A stretch of DNA of 5,315 nucleotides from positions 1-5,315 of the forward strand of contig BDTL01000179.1 of assembly GCA_002898115.1 (NCBI GenBank), read 5' to 3'. The DNA comes from a bacterium BMS3Bbin02 (lineage in GTDB: Bacteria; Actinomycetota; Acidimicrobiia; Spongiisociales; UBA5794). A program made the position numbers and the translations under genes. The stretch's first letter is position 1. The number at the start of each line of letters is the position of its first letter. Below the pieces are notes generated by a model. The model ran no database searches. It saw only the letters and a list, made by a program, of their open reading frames with translations, and had not been told where the DNA came from. This document shows, one piece after another, positions 1-5,315 of the stretch.

Positions 1-419
1 GGTTCGTCGAGGCGCGACGCCTTGAGGAGACCCGCGGGGAGATGTTCGGTGGTCGGCCCGCCGCCGGCGGCGTATTCGTTGAAACTGGAGCCGTAGAGGT
101 GGCCGCGTACGACACATTCCATCGGGATGACCTCGGCGCGGTGGACAAGCATCGAACGTCCCGCATAGTCGGCGATCTGATCGTCGGTGATGCCGGGGAT
201 GTCGTGCGCGTCGGTGCTGATGAGGTGGTGTGGCGTGTCGAGCAGATCGAACCAGTGGAGGCTCACCCCGGTGAGGACCTGACCCTTGTGGGGGATGGGA
301 GCGTCGAGCACGACGTCGAATGCGGAGATACGGTCGGTGGTGACGATGACGAGCCGCGCGGCGTCGACTTCGTAGATCTCACGGACCTTTCCTGAACCGA
401 TGTGGTTGAGTGCCAGCAC
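1..419 (-). CDS. purC: SAICAR synthetase (phosphoribosylaminoimidazole-succinocarboxamide synthase), N-terminal part, cut by left edge
   Basis: This cytoplasmic enzyme of de novo purine synthesis uses ATP to join CAIR and aspartate into SAICAR. The minus strand reads 139 full codons before the edge. Near the N-terminus is GSGKVREIYEV (residues 8-18), the glycine/lysine nucleotide-binding start of the family. It is followed by TTDRISAFDVVL (27-38), PIPHKGQVLT (41-50) and the conserved block IPMECVVRGHLYGSS (98-112). These blocks and their order match actinobacterial PurC. The C-terminal half, including the later aspartate/ATP-site residues, lies outside the window. I chose GTG at 419 because it places the SGKVR motif at the usual distance and because TACCAT lies 8 bases upstream. 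An in-frame GTG at 449 would add ten residues with no family resemblance. Neither start has a clear Shine-Dalgarno sequence. The identification is firm; the exact start is less so. Confidence 0.93.
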   Translation of the reverse strand, partial: MLALNHIGSGKVREIYEVDAARLVIVTTDRISAFDVVLDAPIPHKGQVLTGVSLHWFDLLDTPHHLISTDAHDIPGITDDQIADYAGRSMLVHRAEVIPMECVVRGHLYGSSFNEYAAGGGPTTEHLPAGLLKASRLDE

Positions 420-427
420 GTGCCGGG

Positions 428-457
428 ATGGTACGCGACGATCCGTCACCCGTCCAA
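428..457 (-). promoter_or_regulatory. Possible purC promoter (TTGGAC -35, TACCAT -10)
   Basis: On the minus strand, TTGGAC (452-457) and TACCAT (428-433) are separated by 18 bases, and TACCAT ends 8 bases before the GTG at 419. This fits an actinobacterial TANNNT -10 element and would give a transcript with little or no leader. A second -10-like hexamer, TATAGA, lies further upstream at 481-486 on the same strand without a good -35 partner. It could be an alternative promoter with a leader of about 50 bases. This is inferred from sequence only. Confidence 0.38.
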
Positions 458-540
458 CCGAGACCCCCAAAACCCCAATGTCTATACGGTTTGTACAAGG
501 AACCGGCCTAAGTTGCTTCGGCGGGCTTTTGCGCGTTTAG

Positions 541-546
541 TACACT
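541..546 (+). promoter_or_regulatory. Weak -10-like hexamer upstream of the lipoprotein gene
   Basis: TACACT fits the TANNNT pattern and ends 9 bases before GTG 556 and 12 bases before ATG 559. No good -35 hexamer sits 16-19 bases upstream; the TTGCTT at 513-518 is too far. The last four bases are also the first four of the inverted repeat at 543-558, so a protein bound there would cover the promoter. Confidence 0.25.
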
Positions 547-558
547 GCGGATGCAGTG
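543..558. repeat. Perfect inverted repeat across the start of the lipoprotein gene
   Basis: CACTGC (543-548) and GCAGTG (553-558) are exact reverse complements separated by GGAT. The right arm ends directly before ATG 559 and contains the alternative GTG at 556, while the left arm overlaps the -10-like TACACT. The symmetry does not extend beyond six bases on each side. It could be an operator for a dimeric repressor or a small RNA hairpin touching the start codon, but six-base arms with a four-base spacer can also arise by chance. Confidence 0.4.
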
Positions 559-1662
559 ATGAATCTCTTCAGCTACAGGGGAGCCCATATCCGTCGCCTT
601 TCTCTCATCGTTGCGTTTGGCCTGGTGCTCGTTGCGTGTACGGGTGGTGTGACGCCGGGTGGGGGTGAGCCGATCGGGGTTGAGGCTTGTGGGGAGTCGG
701 TGGATCCTTTCGAGTCTTTGTGTGGGCGTGCGATGGAGGGGCCGACCGGGCTGGTTCTCGTTGTTGGTGACACGGTGGTGGACATCGATGCCGACACCCG
801 GCATCGCATCGAGGGTCTGCCCGACGGTTCCGGGTTCGTGCCGCCTGCCGAGCAGCCGATTTGGGCGCAGCGGGTGGGTTCGGATGCTGTTATCGGCGTC
901 GGTGATGTCTCCGGAAGGTGGGAGGTGTTTGCGGTGCGCCAGGGGTCTCCGCAAGCCGTCCCGATCGGATTCGGGAGTCCGACACCCGGGTTGGGCGGCG
1001 TGTGGTTGCGAGAGAATATCTCCGCGGACGAATGTCGTCTGAGCAAGGTCGCCCTCGACGGAGAAATTCTCTCCGAGTCGGCGTCGGTTGACTGTGACGT
1101 GAGTTTGATCGAAGAGACGAGCGTCGGCCTCGTCGGTGTACGCGAGATTGACGGTGCCTTTTCGGGTGTGATCCTCGACCCGGAAGATCTCTCTGCTCCT
1201 CTTTTCGAATTGGGGTTGATTCGCGGCATCTTCGGGAGCCGTGTCCTCCACCAGGCGGGGGGAGGGAGCGACTTTGTCGTGTTGGACACGCTGACCGGTG
1301 AAGAGGTCGCCATCGAGTTGCCGGTGCGGTTCGGGCAGCCGAGTTACGGGCAACTCAGTCCCGATGGTCGTTATCTAGCAATCCCGTTCAAGAGCCCGCT
1401 GCAGGTGTTCGACATCTGGGTACTCGATACCGAGACGTTGCAATGGACCCGGGCTCCCTCGATGCCGGTCGCTTCCGGCGTGAAGGCGACGTCACTGGCA
1501 TGGGTGCCCGATGGTCGCCTGATCATCCTGCTCACGTTGGAACCGGCTGGCCACCAGCTAGCCACGTGGACACCGGGCGATTCCGAGCTCCAGGTCCGCC
1601 AGCTCGACGACGAACTTGATGCCTCCGTGGCTGTCTGGTGCACGACAAACGAGTGCCGGTAG
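559..1662 (+). CDS. Secreted lipoprotein, probable beta-propeller (PD40/TolB-like) domain
   Basis: The 367-residue product starts with an arginine-containing n-region (R7, R12, R13) and a hydrophobic stretch (14-26). A lipobox LVAC follows with the cysteine at position 27, so it is predicted to be lipid-anchored on the outer face of the membrane. A Gly/Pro-rich linker follows. The rest is strand-rich with about seven repeating segments, roughly 64-88, 101-137, 146-171, 190-218, 227-255, 264-300 and 312-349. Two carry the PD40-like SPDGRYLAI (267-275) and VPDGRLIIL (316-324), which suggests a seven-bladed propeller. Six further cysteines occur as pairs 44/55, 159/179 and 361/366. No catalytic motif is visible and the ligand is unknown. 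ATG 559 was chosen; GTG 556 directly upstream would add one residue. The gene stands alone: it is divergent from purC and convergent with the small ORF downstream. The lipoprotein call is strong, the fold moderate and the function unknown. Confidence 0.85.
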   Translation: MNLFSYRGAHIRRLSLIVAFGLVLVACTGGVTPGGGEPIGVEACGESVDPFESLCGRAMEGPTGLVLVVGDTVVDIDADTRHRIEGLPDGSGFVPPAEQPIWAQRVGSDAVIGVGDVSGRWEVFAVRQGSPQAVPIGFGSPTPGLGGVWLRENISADECRLSKVALDGEILSESASVDCDVSLIEETSVGLVGVREIDGAFSGVILDPEDLSAPLFELGLIRGIFGSRVLHQAGGGSDFVVLDTLTGEEVAIELPVRFGQPSYGQLSPDGRYLAIPFKSPLQVFDIWVLDTETLQWTRAPSMPVASGVKATSLAWVPDGRLIILLTLEPAGHQLATWTPGDSELQVRQLDDELDASVAVWCTTNECR

Positions 1663-1707
1663 CCGCACTCCGCACCCTGGGGTATCCCTCGCGACGGCGT
1701 GCTGCCC

Positions 1708-1875
1708 TCAGTTGACGGTTCGAATGTCGATGCCCTCCATGGCTGTGTCTTGCGGGCGTGCAATCATGTTGAACGCCACCGTCACCTGAGCATCCAGGTC
1801 ACACCATGTGACAGATTCGAGATTGCGAACAATCCTCCCCGCGGCCCCCGCGTGGGTGAGATCCTCTGTCGTCAT
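1708..1875 (-). CDS. Small hypothetical protein, 55 residues (possible remnant)
   Basis: The minus strand reads ATG at 1875 to TGA at 1708-1710 without interruption. The product opens MTTEDLTHAGAAGRIV and contains LESVTWCDLDAQVTVAFNMI (19-38) before ending IDIRTVN, with no signal peptide or membrane segment. My hand count of GC by codon position is about 60% (first), 45% (second) and 69% (third). That is the order expected of real genes in a high-GC genome and is the main reason for the call. Its stop lies 45 bases from the convergent lipoprotein stop, a normal gene-to-gene distance. Against it, there is no Shine-Dalgarno sequence and no TANNNT hexamer at the usual position, unlike most neighbours. 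The frame stays open upstream to 1974 with no other start codon, so it could be the tail of a degraded longer gene. I do not recognise the family. Confidence 0.5.
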   Translation of the reverse strand: MTTEDLTHAGAAGRIVRNLESVTWCDLDAQVTVAFNMIARPQDTAMEGIDIRTVN

Positions 1876-2052
1876 GTAACTGGCATCGCGACACCGGGTA
1901 TTCGATGAACGATGTCCTTTCGTGGTCGCGCGGTATCCGTCGTCGACCCATCTGGAAGAACACCGCCGACGGGATCATCACCAAAGACCGGAGAGGAAGA
2001 GCCACACTCACCGCGGTCACCAAATCCGCAGTCGACCACTACCATTCGCACA
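1876..2052. other. Divergent intergenic region between the small ORF and the PH-domain operon
   Basis: These 177 bases have open frames on both strands, but none looks like protein. The plus frame continuous with the PH-domain gene (from ATG 1912) is a Ser/Thr/Pro/Arg-rich string with no resemblance to the family. The minus frames are arginine- and cysteine-rich. The only signal I see is the -10-like TACCAT at 2040-2045. I see no terminator or riboswitch. If the 55-codon ORF is not a gene, the whole stretch 1663-2052 is non-coding. Confidence 0.45.
2040..2045 (+). promoter_or_regulatory. Possible -10 element for a leaderless PH-domain operon transcript
   Basis: TACCAT is followed by seven bases and then ATG 2053, so transcription would start at or next to the A of the start codon. 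The same hexamer sits 8 bases before the purC GTG. The -35 region (TCACCA at 2017-2022, 17-base spacer) is weak. The hexamer also supports 2053 over 1912 as the true start. Confidence 0.4.
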
Positions 2053-2565
2053 ATGTGGGATGCCCCCGGGTTCGAGACCTTACCGACCAAGGCGTTGCTG
2101 GTGTCGCGGGTGCGCGGCGCCTTCATGCTGCTCATCATCATCGCCGTGCTCGCCGCCGCCGATCTGGTCATCAGGCAGTTCGTCGAGCCGGCCTTCCCCC
2201 CGCTTGTCCTGCCTGGCCTGATAGCCCTGGCCGCTTTCGCCGTCGGCTGGATGTGGACCCACCTTGTCTGGCGAGCATTGGGCTGGCGCCTCGACGACAG
2301 GACGTTTGAGACCCGATCCGGCGTCTACTGGAAGACGTGGAAGGGGATTCCGCGAGACCGGGTCCAGTTCGTCGAGGTCGTCTCAGGTCCGCTGCAGCGC
2401 CACTACGGGTTGGCGACGCTGGTGGTGCGCACCGCCGGGGTCTACACCCCGGCCGTCAGTGTCAAAGATCTCGTGGCCGACGTCGCCGAGCGTCTCCGCG
2501 CCGAGCTCAGCCCCGAGTCCCCCGGTGGTGTGCTCGGGAACCATGCGACGGAGCCGGGACTGTGA
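2053..2565 (+). CDS. Bacterial PH-domain (bPH2/DUF304) membrane protein, YdbS-like
   Basis: The 170-residue product has two membrane helices near the N-terminus (about 22-41 and 50-72), then one bPH2 domain (about 76-150). The domain shows the family pattern: WRLDDRTFETRSGVYWK, then the basic IPRDRVQFVEVV, then LQRHYGLATLVVRTAG. The PH domain should lie on the cytoplasmic side of the membrane. In Bacillus subtilis the paired ydbS and ydbT genes belong to the SigW envelope-stress regulon and have been linked to antimicrobial-compound resistance. A similar role here is only an inference. The length is close to that of YdbS proteins (about 160). ATG 1912 would add 47 residues unlike the family, so I chose ATG 2053. 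It has no Shine-Dalgarno sequence but has a TACCAT seven bases upstream. The stop overlaps the next start by four bases, so the two proteins are probably made together as a complex. Confidence 0.85.
   Translation: MWDAPGFETLPTKALLVSRVRGAFMLLIIIAVLAAADLVIRQFVEPAFPPLVLPGLIALAAFAVGWMWTHLVWRALGWRLDDRTFETRSGVYWKTWKGIPRDRVQFVEVVSGPLQRHYGLATLVVRTAGVYTPAVSVKDLVADVAERLRAELSPESPGGVLGNHATEPGL
2550..2553 (+). promoter_or_regulatory. Shine-Dalgarno sequence for the YdbT-like gene
   Basis: GGAG lies 8 bases before GTG 2562, inside the end of the upstream gene. It fixes the start of the second gene and is the clearest ribosome binding site in the window, as expected for an internal operon gene that cannot be leaderless. 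Confidence 0.6.
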
Positions 2566-4058
2566 CCGAACCCGAACCCCTCGTCGCGGACGAGTCCCGA
2601 CCGGTACCTCAGCCCGACAACGGCGAAGGCTGGCAGCGCCTTCACCCGGCCACCATTGCTGACGACGTCCTCCAACGCCTCCCCAGTGTTGCGGTGGGCC
2701 TCTTCCTCATCTTGACCGGCGGTGGGCGTGACGCCCTCTTCGAACTTGTCCAACTCGTCGTCGGTTTCGGCGCACTCGCCCCGGTCGTCGTCCGCTACCT
2801 CACCGGCCGCTACCGGGTGGGACCCGAGCTGCTCCAATGGCGGGTCGGCGTCCTCAAGAAGGTCGAAACTGACATGCCACGCCACCGCATCCAGTCAGTC
2901 GACACCCGTATCAACATCATCGGGCGAATCTTCGGCCTCGAGACCGTCGTCGTCAGTTCGGCGGGGGGTGAGGGAGAGATCACGATCGGCCTCGTCGTCG
3001 GCTCGGCGGCCGACCGGCTGCGATCCGAACTGTCACCGGAGGCGGTGGCAGTAGCCGCTGTCGAACCGGTGGAGGGCGACTCGACTGAGGTTCGAACAGC
3101 ACCGGCGATCCCCGAGACCGAACTGGCAACCCTCAACGCCTCTGACCTGCCGAGGGTGACGCTGGTCAACGTCAGTCGGCTCATCACCGCCTCTGCCGGA
3201 GTCGTCATCGGCATCTCGATCAGGGTCCTGAGACCGGCGGAGTTGGTGTACTTCCTCCCGGTGCTGGCCACCATGTTCGCGCTTGGCGCGGGCGTCGCGA
3301 CCCAGGCAATTGGCTTCTCGTCGATGCTGTACGGCGACCGGATCCGGGTCGCCCGTGGCATCATCACCCGAACCAAGTTCGAGGCGCCACTGGCCAGAGT
3401 CCAGGGAGCAACGATCAGGCGCAGCATTCCCGCCCGCCGGATCGGGACCGAGGCTATCTCCGTCGACACCGCGGACGTGAGTGGTAAAGACGCCTCGAAA
3501 CAGACGCTGGTGCACCCCATCGCCCCTGCCGGGCAGTGGAAGGAGTGGGTTCCTCTCTTCCTCGGCACCCCGGTTCCCGACCCGGGGACGTTCCGCCGAG
3601 TCGCTCCGGTGTCGCTGCGGAGGCGCTGGATCGCCGAAGCCCGTCGCGCCGTGGTGCTGGGGGCGATGGGCGGCATCGTTGCGTGGCTGCCCATACAGTG
3701 GGTCGGGCGAGACTATCTCGTTGTCGGGATCGCCGTCGCTGTCACCGTGCTCGTGCCGCTTGCGTCCGGTCTCGTCGAGACGCTGAGCTACCGCAACGAG
3801 CGATGGGTCCTCGGAGACGAAACCGTTGCGTTCCGCCATGGCGCCTTCACCACGTCGCTCGTGATCGTGCCCAGGGTGCGGACCCAGGGTGTCCTGATCA
3901 GGGCCAACTGGTTCCAGCGCAGGCTTGGTATTGCGAACATCTCGGTCGACACCGCCTCTCCCACCGTTGTCGGCAAGGGTCGGGACCTCTACCTCACCGA
4001 CGCCATCGCGGTCGCGGACGGGCTGCTGGCCGGCGTCGACGAGGGCGGCGGGGTCTGA
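2562..4058 (+). CDS. Triple bacterial PH-domain (bPH2/DUF304) membrane protein, YdbT-like
   Basis: The 498-residue product matches the size of YdbT proteins (about 490) and has three units, each a pair of membrane helices followed by a bPH2 domain. Helices are at about 41-54 and 59-80, 202-222 and 228-252, and 361-381 and 385-404. The PH domains are at about 83-155, 257-320 and 414-486. Each domain shows the basic-hydrophobic signature: MPRHRIQSVDTRINIIGRIFG, PLARVQGATIRRSIPARRIG and VPRVRTQGVLIRANWFQRRLG (overlapping segments of each repeat). The second and third are followed by SVDTA. Start GTG 2562 overlaps the previous TGA as GTGA and has GGAG eight bases upstream. The open frame extends back to 2337, but that part is arginine-rich out-of-frame translation of the first gene. 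The pair probably forms one membrane complex. The partner, ligand and inducing signal cannot be read from the sequence. Confidence 0.88.
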   Translation: MTEPEPLVADESRPVPQPDNGEGWQRLHPATIADDVLQRLPSVAVGLFLILTGGGRDALFELVQLVVGFGALAPVVVRYLTGRYRVGPELLQWRVGVLKKVETDMPRHRIQSVDTRINIIGRIFGLETVVVSSAGGEGEITIGLVVGSAADRLRSELSPEAVAVAAVEPVEGDSTEVRTAPAIPETELATLNASDLPRVTLVNVSRLITASAGVVIGISIRVLRPAELVYFLPVLATMFALGAGVATQAIGFSSMLYGDRIRVARGIITRTKFEAPLARVQGATIRRSIPARRIGTEAISVDTADVSGKDASKQTLVHPIAPAGQWKEWVPLFLGTPVPDPGTFRRVAPVSLRRRWIAEARRAVVLGAMGGIVAWLPIQWVGRDYLVVGIAVAVTVLVPLASGLVETLSYRNERWVLGDETVAFRHGAFTTSLVIVPRVRTQGVLIRANWFQRRLGIANISVDTASPTVVGKGRDLYLTDAIAVADGLLAGVDEGGGV

Positions 4059-4221
4059 CAACCGGTGCTCGGCACGGGCACACTCAGTAGCGTGCACCAG
4101 ACCGCGCCCGCTCCGAAGGCCGATCTTGCCCATGTCGTCGCCGACCCCGGCCGTCGCATAGGTTGAGGGTCGCCCAATCGTTGCCCCTTCGCCTCCCGGC
4201 GCTCGAGCCGACATAGGTATC
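4059..4221. other. Convergent intergenic region without a recognisable terminator
   Basis: These 163 bases lie between the stop of the YdbT-like gene and the stop of the minus-strand oxidoreductase. I see no GC stem followed by a T-tract on either strand. There are short repeats: CATAGGT occurs at 4157-4163 and 4212-4218, and GGTTGAG (4161-4167) is complementary to CTCAACC (4221-4227) across a 53-base gap. At seven bases each they may be chance. No coding frame looks protein-like. Confidence 0.4.
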
Positions 4222-5211
4222 TCAACCCAGGTTTGGTACGACCTCGGCTGCGAAGAGTTCCAGGCTTGAGGTGTCGTGGGCGGCGTCAGGGAAGTATGCG
4301 ATCCCGTACCCCATGCCGGCGCTAACCCACGGTTTGAGTTTCGCGACGAGTTGCTCCGGTGTTCCCATTGTTCCGGAGAGCATGTTTCGCAGTTTCTCGA
4401 CCTGGCCATCCTTGTGTTCAATGAACGGGCGGGCCCGCTCGATGATGGCGTCGAGTTTCGCTTCGACCTCGGCCTCGGTCTCGGCACACACCACGTTGAA
4501 GTTGCATGACCGGGTGATGTCCAAGAAGTCACGTCCAATGTCGTAACAGTGTCTCGCGAGTATTGCGGACTTATGGATGAACTCGCCGACATCGGCGCCA
4601 CCGAAGTTGGTGTAGTCCGCGTACTGTGCCGCGACTCGCAGCGTGAGTTTTTCACCGCCGCCCGCGATCCACATCGGGATCATCGGGTCCTGCACGGGTT
4701 TCGGCTGGCACATGGCGCCATCGAGTTGGTAGTGCTTGCCGTCGTACGTGACGGAATCTTCGGTCCACATGGCCCGCATGATCTCGACGGATTCCTTGAG
4801 GCGCCCGATGCGGATCGACGGTTTGTCGAACGGGTAGCCATACCCGCGGTACTCGTGGTCGTACCAGCCCGCACCGATCCCCATTTCGACGCGGCCCTTT
4901 GAGATCACGTCGATTGACGACGCAACCTTGGCGAGATACGCCGGGTTGCGATAGGAGTTGCAGGTACACATCTGACCGAGGCGAACGGTGTCGGTGACTG
5001 CGGCGAGCGCGGCCATGAGGGTCCACGCCTCATACACCGGCTCCTGGGTGGGCAGTGGCACGGTGTGGAAGTGGTCGTACACCCAGGCCGACACGTAGTT
5101 GCTGTTCTCGATGGTCTTTGTGACGCTGACCATGGTGTCCCAATGGTCGTCACGGTCGATTCCGGCGAGGTCGAGTCGCCATCCCTGAGGGATAAATGCT
5201 CCAAAATTCAT
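4222..5211 (-). CDS. LLM-class F420-dependent oxidoreductase (luciferase-like TIM barrel)
   Basis: The 329-residue product is a bacterial-luciferase-family enzyme. It is expected to be cytoplasmic and to move a hydride between coenzyme F420 and an unknown substrate. It begins MNFGAFIPQGW, the first barrel strand. WVYDHF (43-48) follows, then the diagnostic run CNSYRNPAYLAKVASSIDVI (84-103), then GRVEMGIGAGWYDHEYRGYG (106-125). IPMWIAGGGEKLTLRVAAQYAD (178-199) is the usual C-terminal barrel and cofactor-phosphate region, and GTPEQL (283-288) precedes the last strands. The SYRNP and GIGAGWY pattern is characteristic of the F420-using branch and not the FMN luciferases; this is family knowledge. 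Substrate specificity cannot be told. The frame extends upstream to an ATG at 5301, but those 30 residues precede the normal family start. ATG 5211 has TAGTGT seven bases upstream and no Shine-Dalgarno sequence. Confidence 0.92.
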   Translation of the reverse strand: MNFGAFIPQGWRLDLAGIDRDDHWDTMVSVTKTIENSNYVSAWVYDHFHTVPLPTQEPVYEAWTLMAALAAVTDTVRLGQMCTCNSYRNPAYLAKVASSIDVISKGRVEMGIGAGWYDHEYRGYGYPFDKPSIRIGRLKESVEIMRAMWTEDSVTYDGKHYQLDGAMCQPKPVQDPMIPMWIAGGGEKLTLRVAAQYADYTNFGGADVGEFIHKSAILARHCYDIGRDFLDITRSCNFNVVCAETEAEVEAKLDAIIERARPFIEHKDGQVEKLRNMLSGTMGTPEQLVAKLKPWVSAGMGYGIAYFPDAAHDTSSLELFAAEVVPNLG

Positions 5212-5218
5212 GGGCCGC

Positions 5219-5224
5219 ACACTA
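5219..5224 (-). promoter_or_regulatory. Possible -10 element for a leaderless oxidoreductase transcript
   Basis: On the minus strand TAGTGT is followed by seven bases and then ATG 5211, the same arrangement as at 2040-2053. No recognisable -35 hexamer lies 16-19 bases upstream. It sits in a 64-base gap shared with the divergent gene at the right edge. Confidence 0.38.
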
Positions 5225-5263
5225 CCTGTGTCGTGGCTCGGGCGCGACACGTACCCTGGGCGG

Positions 5264-5269
5264 TATGGT
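5264..5269 (+). promoter_or_regulatory. Possible -10 element for the right-edge gene
   Basis: TATGGT is followed by six bases and then ATG 5276, again fitting TANNNT next to a start codon. The ATG inside the hexamer (5265) opens a different frame and is probably not the start. No clear -35 is seen. Confidence 0.38.
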
Positions 5270-5275
5270 GCTGGA

Positions 5276-5315
5276 ATGTCTGAATCATTCGAAGAGTTCA
5301 AATCGTCGTTCTCCT
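5276..5315 (+). CDS. N-terminus of an unidentified protein, cut by right edge
   Basis: Thirteen codons reading MSESFEEFKSSFS are visible before the window ends. The start is supported by TATGGT six bases upstream and by divergent spacing of 64 bases from the oxidoreductase start. The wording resembles N-termini I associate with conserved actinobacterial hypothetical proteins beginning with an F-x-x-F-K-x-S-F motif, but this is recollection and too short to name a family. A competing ATG at 5265 opens another frame (MVLECLNHS) that looks less like a protein start. Confidence 0.5.
   Translation, partial: MSESFEEFKSSFS

Noticed and set aside
42..395. 117-codon plus-strand open frame at the left edge
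   Set aside because: It is antisense to purC. Its Val/Asp/Gly-rich translation is what high-GC antisense frames give, and purC is unmistakable on the other strand.
463..480. G-run pair on the minus strand (GGGG and GGGGG separated by TTTT), possible G-quadruplex
   Set aside because: Only two long G-runs are present, so an intramolecular four-tract quadruplex is not supported.
508..1353. 281- and 246-codon minus-strand open frames opposite the lipoprotein gene
   Set aside because: Both translations are Arg/Pro/Thr/Ser-rich and unlike any protein. The plus strand has a signal peptide, lipobox and repeated propeller motifs.
1709..1735. GGTTCGAAT resembling a tRNA T-loop
   Set aside because: The stem base closing the loop is a G-G mismatch, and no matching acceptor or anticodon arm is found at tRNA distance. 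The bases are also within the small ORF.
1798..1812. Perfect inverted repeat GTCACA-CCA-TGTGAC, reminiscent of inverted CRP half-sites
   Set aside because: The half-site order is opposite to a CRP site, and the repeat lies inside the small ORF, not in front of a gene. It is probably a chance palindrome.
1840..1852. GC-rich hairpin CGCGG-CCC-CCGCG
   Set aside because: It has no T-tract and lies within the small ORF near its start. Such short GC palindromes are common in high-GC DNA.
2337..2561. N-terminal 75-codon extension of the YdbT-like frame
   Set aside because: The extension is arginine-rich and overlaps the YdbS-like gene in another frame. GTG 2562 with GGAG and the GTGA overlap is a better start.
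3033..4655. 540-codon open frame on the minus strand
   Set aside because: It runs antisense through most of the YdbT-like gene and on into the oxidoreductase gene in a different frame. Its translation is Arg/Ser/Pro/His-rich low complexity. It is a by-product of high third-position GC.

Overview
The window looks like chromosomal DNA from a high-GC actinobacterium. Codons favour G or C at the third position, GTG starts occur, and an F420-dependent luciferase-like oxidoreductase is present, which is typical of actinobacteria. Acidimicrobiia is my best guess, but that is inference and not a sequence match. I see no insertion sequence, phage gene, CRISPR array, tRNA or rRNA.

Layout from left to right. 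The first 419 bases are the 5' part of purC on the minus strand, running off the left edge. A 139-base divergent region separates it from a plus-strand gene (559-1662) for a secreted lipoprotein that probably folds as a beta-propeller. That gene converges on a 55-codon minus-strand ORF (1708-1875), too short for usual ORF cut-offs but with coding-like base composition. Next is a two-gene plus-strand operon (2053-2565 and 2562-4058, GTGA overlap) for a pair of bacterial PH-domain (bPH2/DUF304) membrane proteins of the YdbS/YdbT type. It converges on a minus-strand gene (4222-5211) for an F420-dependent LLM-class oxidoreductase. A 64-base divergent gap leads to the first 13 codons of another plus-strand gene that runs off the right edge.

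The genes do not form one pathway: purine biosynthesis, an envelope lipoprotein, a membrane PH-domain pair and a redox enzyme lie side by side as separate transcription units. Only the YdbS/YdbT pair is clearly a working unit.

The most interesting signals are small. They are the overlooked 55-codon ORF, a perfect inverted repeat lying over the lipoprotein start and a possible -10 element, and TANNNT hexamers 6-8 bases upstream of four of the starts. The hexamers suggest that leaderless transcripts are common here. I do not see a convincing undescribed multi-gene system.
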